A program made the position numbers and the translations under genes. The notes under the pieces are model-generated. The model had not been told where the DNA came from, did no database searches, and saw only the letters and a list, made by a program, of their open reading frames with translations. From Solimonas sp040377605 (GTDB taxonomy: Bacteria > Pseudomonadota > Gammaproteobacteria > Nevskiales > Nevskiaceae), in the NCBI GenBank assembly GCA_040377605.1, contig JBEIOK010000095.1, positions 1 to 10,133 of the forward strand: DNA of 10,133 nucleotides, read 5' to 3'. This document shows positions 1 to 10,133 of this stretch, in pieces (within the stretch, counting starts at the first letter, position 1; every line of letters begins with the position of its first letter).

Positions 1-558
1 ATACGGCAGCGTGCCGACCTGTGCCCCCGCCTTGGCGGACTCCAGCACATGCAGCGGATGGCGCAGGCTTGCGGCCAGCACCTGCGTCGAATAACCGTAG
101 TTCCGGTAGATCTGCACGATCTCGCGGATCAGCAACATGCCATCGTGGCCGATATCGTCAAGCCGGCCGACAAAGGGCGAGATGTAGGTGGCGCCGGCCT
201 TGGCCGCGAGCAGCGCCTGCAGCGGCGAGAAGCACAGCGTGACGTTGACCTTGTGGCCGGCGCCGGTCAGGGCCTTGGTCGCCTTCAGGCCCTCCGGGGT
301 CAGCGGGCATTTGACGACAATATTCGGATGCACCCTCACGAAGCGCTCCCCCTCGGCAATCATGCCGGCCGCATCGAGGCTGATGGTCTCGACACTGATC
401 GGTCCGTCGACGATCTCGACGATGTCGCGCACGACCTCGTCGAGTTTGCGTCCGGTCTTGGCGATCAGCGAAGGATTGGTGGTGACGCCGTCCACGAGGC
501 CGGAGGCGGCCGCCTCGCGGAGTTCCTTGACGTCAGCGGTATCCAGAAAGAATTTCAT
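1..558 (-). CDS. tal: Small transaldolase, TalC/FSA family (3' end outside window)
   Basis: Transaldolase moves a dihydroxyacetone unit between sugar phosphates (sedoheptulose 7-phosphate and glyceraldehyde 3-phosphate to erythrose 4-phosphate and fructose 6-phosphate) in the cytosolic pentose phosphate pathway. The 186 visible codons begin MKFFLDTADVKELREAA and continue with the family signature GVTTNPSLI (residues 24-32). The Schiff-base lysine is K83 in IVVKCPLTPEGL, followed by NVTLCFSPLQALLAAKAGA and YISPFVGRLDD. The small family has about 215-220 residues, so roughly 30 are missing beyond position 1, where the frame is still open after QVGTLPY. Two residues lean towards transaldolase rather than fructose-6-phosphate aldolase: a glutamate (E57 in ISVET, where E. 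coli FsaA has Gln59) and a phenylalanine (F129 in SPFVGR, where FsaA has Tyr131). The ATG at 558 fits the family N-terminus exactly, but no clear Shine-Dalgarno sequence precedes it. The gene is divergent from the MFS gene. Confidence 0.93.
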   Translation of the reverse strand, partial: MKFFLDTADVKELREAAASGLVDGVTTNPSLIAKTGRKLDEVVRDIVEIVDGPISVETISLDAAGMIAEGERFVRVHPNIVVKCPLTPEGLKATKALTGAGHKVNVTLCFSPLQALLAAKAGATYISPFVGRLDDIGHDGMLLIREIVQIYRNYGYSTQVLAASLRHPLHVLESAKAGAQVGTLPY

Positions 559-702
559 TGCGGCGGCGGGTGGTTCGTCGAATAGGGCACAGAGAGTAGC
601 GAATGCGCGGGAGCGCGGCCATCGGTGACCGCGGCGGCCCGGGCCGGAGTCTCCGCCGCATAATGGCGGCACCCGCGCCCCCGGGGCGTCGTGTTCTGGA
701 GT
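559..702. other. Divergent intergenic region between tal and the MFS gene
   Basis: This stretch of about 140 bp must hold the start signals of both flanking genes. It is extremely GC-rich. It contains a perfect 12-bp palindrome at 635-646 centred on CCCGGG, and a short inverted repeat (CCGCC at 653-657, GGCGG at 665-669) whose 7-base loop includes CATAAT at 659-664. CATAAT could be a -10 element for the MFS gene, but no matching -35 box is visible. Both palindromic elements could be chance in DNA of this composition. No convincing promoter can be assigned on either strand. Confidence 0.35.
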
Positions 703-1950
703 ATGACCGTGCCAAGCCCGAAGACCCCGACCTCCCCTGCAGTGTGGACGTTGATGGTGACAGCGGCGGCCATCCTGATGATCACCATGGGGCTTCGCCA
801 GTCTCTGGGCTTGTTCATCGCGCCCATCGACGCAGCCACGGGGCTGGGCATTGTCTCCATCAGTTTTGCGCTGGCCGTGGGGCAGTTTGTCTGGGGGGCG
901 GTGCAACCAGTGTTCGGCGCCATCGCTGACCAGCGCGGGCCCGGCGGCGTGCTGGTCTTCGGCGGTTTGCTGTTGGCGGTCGGGATGGCATTGACGCCGT
1001 TCGTGAATGCGGAGTGGGCATTGATCCTGACGCTGGGTGTGATCTCTGCGGCAGGGGCCGGCGCTGGCAGCTTCTCGATCCTGATCGGGGCCACCGCTTC
1101 GCGACTGCCGGTAGAACGACGGTCCTTTGCCGCAGGCTTCATCAACGCCGGGGGATCCTTCGGGCAGTTCGTATTCGCGCCGCTGGCGCAGGCGGCGATC
1201 GCGGCACTTGGCTGGATGCAGGCGCTATGGCTGCTGGCCACCAGCGCCTTACTGACCGTGCCGCTGGCGCGACGTCTCGGCGGCGCGCGCTCAGGATCGG
1301 TGACGGCGACCGCAGCCTCGCCACCGGTGGAGGTCGATGGCCCGACCCTGCGCCAGCAGCTGCGCGTGGCGCTGCGCGATCCGAGTTACGGCTACCTGCA
1401 TGCGGGCTTCTTCACCTGCGGCGTGCACATCGCGTTTCTGGTGACGCACCTGCCAGGTGAAGTCGCACTCTGCGGACTGCCGGCCAGTGTGTCGGCCGGC
1501 GCGCTGGCCCTGATCGGCCTGTTCAACATCGCCGGAAGCCTGACCGCCGGCGCGCTGGGCAACCGCTATCCGATGAAATGGATCCTGTCGGCGATGTATG
1601 CGAGCCGCGTGCTGATCATCGCGCTGTACCTGATGGCGCCGCGCACGCCGCTGACCTTCTACCTCTTTGCTGCGGCGCTGGGCTTCAGCTGGCTGGCGAC
1701 GGTGCCGCCGACGGCCGGGCTGGTCGGTAAACGGTTCGGCACGCGCTACCTGGGGACGCTGTTCGGCCTGACGCTGCTGTCGCATCAGATCGGTGGATTC
1801 TTCGGCGCTTGGCTTGGCGGTCTGACGATCGCGCGGTTCGGTGACTACACCTGGATGTGGTACGCCGATATGGGGCTGGCCTTGCTGGCCGCGCTGGTAT
1901 GCCTGCCGATTCGCGAGGCCCCGGTGTCGGGGGCAACGGCCGCTGCTTGA
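703..1950 (+). CDS. Major facilitator superfamily (MFS) transporter, substrate unknown
   Basis: A 415-residue inner-membrane secondary transporter with the length and hydrophobicity of a 12-helix MFS permease. The first helix lies near residues 15-40 (AAAILMITMGLRQSLGLF). The loop between helices 2 and 3 carries a degenerate motif A, GAIADQRGPGG (72-82). A long polar central loop (about 190-225) separates the two six-helix halves. The second half includes LFNIAGSLTAGALGNRYP (273-290) and GTLFGLTLLSHQIGGFFGAW (351-370). The pattern recalls the monocarboxylate/oxalate-formate-type MFS branch, but that is an impression only. The start is uncertain. The ATG at 703 gives a natural N-terminus, but a GGAG lies only one base upstream of it. 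A GTG at 691, adding four residues, has a G-rich stretch about four bases upstream. The gene ends just before a terminator shared with the convergent gltD. Nothing nearby indicates the substrate. Confidence 0.88.
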   Translation: MTVPSPKTPTSPAVWTLMVTAAAILMITMGLRQSLGLFIAPIDAATGLGIVSISFALAVGQFVWGAVQPVFGAIADQRGPGGVLVFGGLLLAVGMALTPFVNAEWALILTLGVISAAGAGAGSFSILIGATASRLPVERRSFAAGFINAGGSFGQFVFAPLAQAAIAALGWMQALWLLATSALLTVPLARRLGGARSGSVTATAASPPVEVDGPTLRQQLRVALRDPSYGYLHAGFFTCGVHIAFLVTHLPGEVALCGLPASVSAGALALIGLFNIAGSLTAGALGNRYPMKWILSAMYASRVLIIALYLMAPRTPLTFYLFAAALGFSWLATVPPTAGLVGKRFGTRYLGTLFGLTLLSHQIGGFFGAWLGGLTIARFGDYTWMWYADMGLALLAALVCLPIREAPVSGATAAA

Positions 1951-1954
1951 AAAG

Positions 1955-1982
1955 CCGAAGGCCCGCTTGCGCGGGCCTTCGG
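1955..1982 (-). terminator. Rho-independent terminator of gltBD, possibly bidirectional
   Basis: A perfect 12-bp GC-rich stem (1955-1966 with 1971-1982) closes a four-base loop, TTGC. Read on the minus strand the stem is followed by CTTTTC, so the T-run sits on the gltD side, 20 bp past the gltD stop codon. Read on the plus strand the hairpin begins four bases after the MFS stop but no T-run follows. It may still halt or stabilise the MFS transcript. Its position between two convergent genes fits a shared terminator. Confidence 0.85.
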
Positions 1983-2002
1983 GTGCACGACCGCCGTGCC
2001 GT

Positions 2003-3466
2003 TCAGCGCGGCAGGTCGGAGACGCCCATCAGATACTCATCGACCGCGCGTGCAGCCTGACGGCCTTCGCGGATCGCCCAGACCACCAGCGACTGTCCGC
2101 GGCGCATGTCGCCGGCGGCGAACACCTTGTCGATGTTGGTCTTGTAGCAGCCCTCGCCATCAGTCGTCGCCTTGGCATTGCCGCGCGCATCCTTCTCGAC
2201 ACCGAAGGCCTGCAGCACGGTCGCCGCCGGTGCGACGAAGCCCATCGCGAGCAGCACGAGATCGGTCTTGATCTCGAATTCGGAGTTCGGGACCTCCGCC
2301 ATCTTGCCGTCCTTCCACTCCAGACGAGCAGCGATCAGCTTCTCGACCTTGCCGTCCTTGCCCTCGAAGCGCTTGGTCGCAACCGACCAGTCACGCTGGC
2401 AGCCTTCCTCGTGAGAGGACGAGGTGCGCAGTTTGGTCGGCCAGTACGGCCACACCAGCGGCTTGTTCTCCTGCTCCGGCGGCTGCGGCAACAGCTCGAA
2501 CTGCATCACGCTGGCGGCCCCGTGGCGGTTGCTGGTGCCGACGCAGTCGGATCCCGTGTCGCCGCCGCCGATGACCACCACGTGCTTGCCGTCGGCACGC
2601 AGCTGGTTCTTCACCTTGTCGCCGGCATCGACCTTGTTCTGCTGGGGCAGGAATTCCATCGCGAAATGGATGCCCGACAGTTCGCGGCCCGGCACCGGCA
2701 GATCACGGCCCTGCTCAGCGCCGCCGGTCAGCAGCACCGCATCGAACTCCTTCATCAACTGCTCGGGTGCGATCGTTTCCTTGGCCCAGTTGGTGATCGC
2801 CTGCAGCGGCTCCTTGCCGACGAAGACACTGGTGCGGAAGGTCACGCCTTCGGCCTTCATCTGCTCGACGCGCCGATCGACAAACGCCTTGTCGAGCTTG
2901 AATCCGGGGATGCCGTAGCGCAGCAGGCCGCCGACGCGGTCGTTCTTCTCGAAGACCGTGACATCGTGTCCGACCCGCGCAAGCTGCTGCGCTGCGGCCA
3001 GACCCGCAGGACCGGAGCCGACGACCGCGATCTTCTTGCCGGTCTTGACGGCAGACGGCTGCGGTACGATCCAGCCGTTCTCCCAACCCTTCTCGACGAT
3101 GAACAATTCGATCGACTTGATGCCGACCGCATCACGGTTGACGTTGAGCGTGCATGCCGCCTCGCAGGGCGCCGGACAGATGCGGCCGGTGAACTCCGGG
3201 AAATTATTGGTGGAGTGCAGCGTATCCAGCGCGCCGCGATAGTTGCCCGTGTACACCAGGTCATTCCAGTCCGGAATGATGTTGTTGACGGGGCAGCCCG
3301 TGGTGCAGAACGGCGTACCGCAGTTCATGCACCGCGCTGCCTGGGTCTTGGCCTTGTCGTTCTCCAGAACGAGGACGAACTCCTTGTTGTTCTTCAGGCG
3401 CGCAGGAACCGGCAGATACGACTCCTTCTGCCGCTCGAACTCCATGAAACCGGTGATTTTGCCCAT
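2003..3466 (-). CDS. gltD: Glutamate synthase (NADPH), small (beta) subunit
   Basis: GltD oxidises NADPH on FAD and passes electrons through 4Fe-4S clusters to the large subunit GltB, which uses them to make glutamate. The 487-residue product has the family's usual length. The N-terminal double-cluster domain has Cys46, Cys49, Cys54 and Cys58 in CMNCGTPFCTTGC, then Cys97, Cys101 and Cys105 in CPAPCEAAC. An FAD-binding Rossmann motif, VVGSGPAGLAAAQ, lies at 148-160. The NADPH-binding motif VVVIGGGDTGSDC lies at 296-308. The C-terminal FAD-contacting segment AAGDMRRGQSLVVWAIREGR lies at 450-469. The ATG at 3466 gives the normal N-terminus MGKITGFMEF. It has only a weak GAGAT-like ribosome site and lies 34 bp after the gltB stop, so expression probably depends on the gltB transcript. 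No key residue is missing. Confidence 0.98.
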   Translation of the reverse strand: MGKITGFMEFERQKESYLPVPARLKNNKEFVLVLENDKAKTQAARCMNCGTPFCTTGCPVNNIIPDWNDLVYTGNYRGALDTLHSTNNFPEFTGRICPAPCEAACTLNVNRDAVGIKSIELFIVEKGWENGWIVPQPSAVKTGKKIAVVGSGPAGLAAAQQLARVGHDVTVFEKNDRVGGLLRYGIPGFKLDKAFVDRRVEQMKAEGVTFRTSVFVGKEPLQAITNWAKETIAPEQLMKEFDAVLLTGGAEQGRDLPVPGRELSGIHFAMEFLPQQNKVDAGDKVKNQLRADGKHVVVIGGGDTGSDCVGTSNRHGAASVMQFELLPQPPEQENKPLVWPYWPTKLRTSSSHEEGCQRDWSVATKRFEGKDGKVEKLIAARLEWKDGKMAEVPNSEFEIKTDLVLLAMGFVAPAATVLQAFGVEKDARGNAKATTDGEGCYKTNIDKVFAAGDMRRGQSLVVWAIREGRQAARAVDEYLMGVSDLPR

Positions 3467-3500
3467 TGCTGATCTCTATCCGTAGTGTCGGACCGCCGGC

Positions 3501-8216
<4,716 letters not shown>

Positions 8217-8220
8217 GGCA

Positions 8221-8230
8221 CTTCCTCTCT
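8221..8230 (-). promoter_or_regulatory. Ribosome binding site of gltB
   Basis: On the minus strand the sequence AGAGAGGAAG ends four bases before the ATG at 8216. The AGGA core lies about six bases from the start, which is good Shine-Dalgarno spacing. It fixes the start at 8216 rather than at the upstream in-frame ATG at 8279. Confidence 0.8.
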
Positions 8231-8250
8231 CTGGCTGCGCAGGACGGACG

Positions 8251-8279
8251 AGAATAGTGCACCGCAACATCAATGCCAA
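8251..8279 (-). promoter_or_regulatory. Candidate sigma70 promoter of gltB
   Basis: On the minus strand TTGGCA (8274-8279) and TATTCT (8251-8256) are separated by exactly 17 bases, close to the sigma70 consensus TTGACA-N17-TATAAT. Transcription would begin near 8244, leaving a leader of about 28 nucleotides that contains the gltB ribosome site. Of the sites I looked at in this gap this is the best match. The outer edge of the -35 box is one base from the AT-rich repeats at 8281. No regulator operator was recognised. Confidence 0.55.
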
Positions 8280-8280
8280 G

Positions 8281-8348
8281 CAGAATAATTGGGGTCGGAT
8301 ACCAATTAATCGATCGGATGCTCCTCGGTCAGAATAATTGGGGACACA
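8281..8348. repeat. AT-rich direct and inverted repeats next to the RAYT gene
   Basis: A 14-base unit, CAGAATAATTGGGG, occurs twice in direct orientation, at 8281-8294 and 8330-8343 (49-base period). The first copy also forms an imperfect inverted repeat: GAATAATTGG (8283-8292) matches the complement of CCAATTAATC (8302-8311) at nine of ten positions, with a nine-base loop. TCGGAT also recurs, at 8295-8300 and 8314-8319. The block is strikingly AT-rich for this GC-rich window. Its right end meets the stop codon of the RAYT gene. Repeats carrying AATAATTGGGG-type cores are, from memory, frequent beside RAYT genes in proteobacteria. A role as transposase-recognised repeats is inferred. Confidence 0.75.
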
Positions 8349-9056
8349 TTACTGGGCGGGCAGTGTGCCGGGCGCAGCACGGCGGGGCCGGCCGGCTTTG
8401 GCGCGGGTTACCCGACGTTGCGTCAGCTTTTGCAGCCGTTCGACGAAATCATCGGTGCCTAAGGCCCAGCCCTTGAGCAGCGCCTCGGTCAGGGGCTCGA
8501 CGCGGTTGCCCAGTCCCTGCTGCACCTGGTCTGCATAGGCGGCCTCGCGCGCGAACGGGGTATTGCCCAGAGCCCAGATCCCGGCCGGGACCGTGATCAA
8601 GGGGTCCTGGCGCAGGCCCACATAGTGGCCGTGACTCGACCAGGGATAGTCAGCGGCCCGTGCCACCAGACCCGTGCGCACCGGGTTCAGGTCGAGATAG
8701 ACCATGCACGGCAGCAGATAGGTGCGGGGGTCCAGCACGGTTGCGCGGTAGCGGCCCTCCCAGAGGGTGCCGGTGCGCGCATGCCGTCGGTTGAAGGCCT
8801 GAACGTAGCGGCGACCCACGGCCTGCATCAGCGCCGGCAGTGCGGTCACGGTATCCGGGGTGGCCAGCAGGTGCAGGTGGTTCGGCATCAGCACGTAGGC
8901 ATGCACCGCCACGCCTTCGCGCTTCGCGTGTTCCTCGAGCAGCGCCAGCATGGTGCGGTAGTCCGCCTCATCATGGAACGTCGGCAGCCGGTGGCTGCCC
9001 CGCTGCAGGACGTGATGGGGATAGCCGGGGACGGTCAGGCGAGGGAGGCGGGCCAT
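8349..9056 (-). CDS. REP-associated tyrosine transposase (RAYT), IS200-like HUH family
   Basis: This intact 235-residue protein belongs to the TnpA_REP group of Y1 HUH single-strand transposases, which are generally single-copy, vertically kept and linked to short palindromic repeats. It opens with the typical MARLPRLTVPGYPHHVLQRG. The metal-binding HUH motif is H60-L61-H62 in LMPNHLHLL. Next come the family segments RRYVQAFNRRHARTGTLWEG (82-101) and CMVYLDLNPVRTGLV (117-131). The catalytic tyrosine is probably Y113 (DPRTYLLP), judged by its distance from HUH in characterised relatives; Y120 is the alternative. A basic tail (RRVTRAKAGRPRR) may bind DNA. The ATG at 9056 has no clear ribosome site and lies 32 bp after the dgt stop, so it may be read from dgt transcription. 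AT-rich repeats adjoin its 3' end, and I found no copies on the 5' side. Confidence 0.92.
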   Translation of the reverse strand: MARLPRLTVPGYPHHVLQRGSHRLPTFHDEADYRTMLALLEEHAKREGVAVHAYVLMPNHLHLLATPDTVTALPALMQAVGRRYVQAFNRRHARTGTLWEGRYRATVLDPRTYLLPCMVYLDLNPVRTGLVARAADYPWSSHGHYVGLRQDPLITVPAGIWALGNTPFAREAAYADQVQQGLGNRVEPLTEALLKGWALGTDDFVERLQKLTQRRVTRAKAGRPRRAAPGTLPAQ

Positions 9057-9088
9057 GTCCGGCAGTCTATCGGCAGGCCGGGCAGCGG

Positions 9089-10133
9089 TCAGCCGAGTCG
9101 ACGTGGATCAAACAGCCGCTCGTACTCGTCGATCGCATATCGATCCGTCATGCCAGCGACGTAGTCGGCGACGACCCGCGCTCGCCCGGTGTCGCCATCG
9201 GTGGATTCGGCGCTGCGGGCGGCTTCGAAGAAATCGGGGGGGAGCAGTCGCGGGTCTTCAAAAAAGGCGGCAAACAGCTCGCGCACCACGCGCTTGGCCT
9301 TGGTCGTCATCCGGTAGACCTGGTGGTGACGATACAACTGCTCGCGCAGGAAGCGCTTGAGCGTGTCGTTGTCTTCACGGATCTCGTCGCTGAAGTCGAT
9401 CAGCGGTCGCGGTTGCGCGCGGACCTCGTCGATGCTGGCGACGCCAGCAGCAGCAAGGGTTCGCGCTGAAGCCGCGAGCAGATCGGTGACCAGCGTATTG
9501 ATGATGCGACGGATCGTTTCGTGGCGTTGTCGCTTGGGGTGAATATCGCCATACCGCGCCAATACTTCATCATGGTGACGACGGAACAGCGGCACCTCAC
9601 GCAGCTGCTCCAACGTCAGCAGGCGAGCTCGCAGCCCGTCGTCGATATCGTGATTGTTATAGGCAATCTCGTCAGCACGGTTGGCCAGCTGTGCCTCCAG
9701 GCTAGGCTGTGTGCGCTGCAGGAACCGCGCGCCGACATCGCCCAGCAGTCGTGCGCGTGCAACCGAGCAGTGTTTGAGAATACCCTCGCGCGTCTCGAAC
9801 ATCAGGTTCAAGCCGCGAAATTCGGCGTACTTGTCCTCCAGTTCGTCGACGACCCGCAGTGACTGCGCGTTGTGCTCGAAGCCGCCGTAGGGCTTCATGC
9901 AGTCGTTGAGGGCATCTTGCCCCGCGTGACCAAACGGCGTGTGCCCGAGATCGTGCGCCAGCGACAGGGCTTCGCACAGGGCTTCATTGAGCCCGAGGCT
10001 GCCGGCCATGGTCCGCGCGATCTGCGCGACCTCAACCGAATGCGTCAGTCGTGTCCGGAACAGATCGCCTTCGTGATTGACGAAGACCTGGGTCTTGTAT
10101 TCAAGCCGGCGAAACGCGGCCGAATGGATGATG
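9089..10133 (-). CDS. dgt: dGTPase-like HD-domain triphosphohydrolase (5' end outside window)
   Basis: The dGTPase (type 2) family removes triphosphate from deoxynucleoside triphosphates and helps set dNTP pools in the cytosol. The frame is open from 10132, where it reads IIHSAAFRRLEYKTQVFVNH, a conserved region just after the family N-terminus. The 347 visible residues therefore probably lack only about the first 30-50. HD-domain metal ligands are visible: the histidine in RTRLTHSVEVAQIART, the pair H60-D61 in LAHDLGHTPFGHAG, and an aspartate in ADEIAYNNHDIDDG, probably the fourth ligand. GGFEHNAQSLRVV, the substrate-region segment, is also intact. An internal ATG at 10009 is not the start, because conserved sequence continues upstream. 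The gene ends 32 bp before the RAYT gene with no obvious terminator. In related bacteria dgt is commonly followed directly by gltB. Confidence 0.93.
   Translation of the reverse strand, partial: IIHSAAFRRLEYKTQVFVNHEGDLFRTRLTHSVEVAQIARTMAGSLGLNEALCEALSLAHDLGHTPFGHAGQDALNDCMKPYGGFEHNAQSLRVVDELEDKYAEFRGLNLMFETREGILKHCSVARARLLGDVGARFLQRTQPSLEAQLANRADEIAYNNHDIDDGLRARLLTLEQLREVPLFRRHHDEVLARYGDIHPKRQRHETIRRIINTLVTDLLAASARTLAAAGVASIDEVRAQPRPLIDFSDEIREDNDTLKRFLREQLYRHHQVYRMTTKAKRVVRELFAAFFEDPRLLPPDFFEAARSAESTDGDTGRARVVADYVAGMTDRYAIDEYERLFDPRRLG

Noticed and set aside
1841..3472. A 543-codon plus-strand frame spanning the MFS 3' end and the antisense of gltD
   Set aside because: It runs through the MFS stop region, the terminator hairpin and the whole complement of gltD, and shows no protein-family features.
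8217..8279. A 21-residue N-terminal extension of GltB from the in-frame ATG at 8279
   Set aside because: The extension would cover the candidate promoter and the ribosome site. The start at 8216 has a good Shine-Dalgarno and gives a sensible propeptide before the catalytic cysteine.
8217..9088. A complete IS200/IS605 insertion sequence
   Set aside because: There is no orfB/TnpB partner and no left-end hairpin. Repeats are seen only on the 3' side, so a RAYT is the better description than a self-contained insertion sequence.
9089..10009. A dgt start at the internal ATG at 10009
   Set aside because: Upstream codons in the same frame encode conserved dGTPase sequence (FRRLEYKTQVF, RTRLTHSVEV), so the true start is outside the window.

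Overview
The window is GC-rich chromosomal DNA, and every gene in it belongs to a familiar family. The set dgt - gltB - gltD on one strand, with a long GltB (about 1571 residues), resembles betaproteobacterial chromosomes, where aroK-aroB-dgt-gltB-gltD is a common order. I therefore suggest a high-GC betaproteobacterium. This rests on remembered gene order and protein flavour, not on a search; a gammaproteobacterium is the alternative.

Layout from left to right. (1) 1-558, minus strand: most of a small TalC/FSA-family transaldolase, whose C-terminus lies off the left edge. (2) 559-702: a short, very GC-rich divergent intergenic region. (3) 703-1950, plus strand: a 12-helix major facilitator transporter of unknown substrate. 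(4) 1955-1982: a strong hairpin terminator between the convergent MFS and gltD genes. (5) 2003-3466 and 3501-8216, minus strand: gltD and gltB, the two subunits of NADPH-dependent glutamate synthase, 34 bp apart and evidently one operon. (6) 8217-8348: the gltB leader, with a good ribosome binding site, a sigma70-like promoter candidate and a small AT-rich repeat cluster. (7) 8349-9056, minus strand: an intact REP-associated tyrosine transposase (RAYT, IS200-like HUH family). (8) 9089-10133, minus strand: most of a dGTPase-like HD-domain triphosphohydrolase, whose N-terminus lies off the right edge.

GltB and GltD together convert glutamine plus 2-oxoglutarate to two glutamates, the assimilation step that partners glutamine synthetase. 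The transaldolase serves the non-oxidative pentose phosphate pathway and the dGTPase-like enzyme serves nucleotide pools. The transporter has no evident link to its neighbours.

I found no undescribed multi-gene system. The most interesting spot is the dgt/gltB junction. There a RAYT gene sits inside a normally compact housekeeping cluster, and its AT-rich repeats end one base short of the -35 box of the probable gltB promoter. No gene-free stretch exceeds about 150 bp, and I saw no RNA genes, CRISPR arrays or complete insertion sequence ends.
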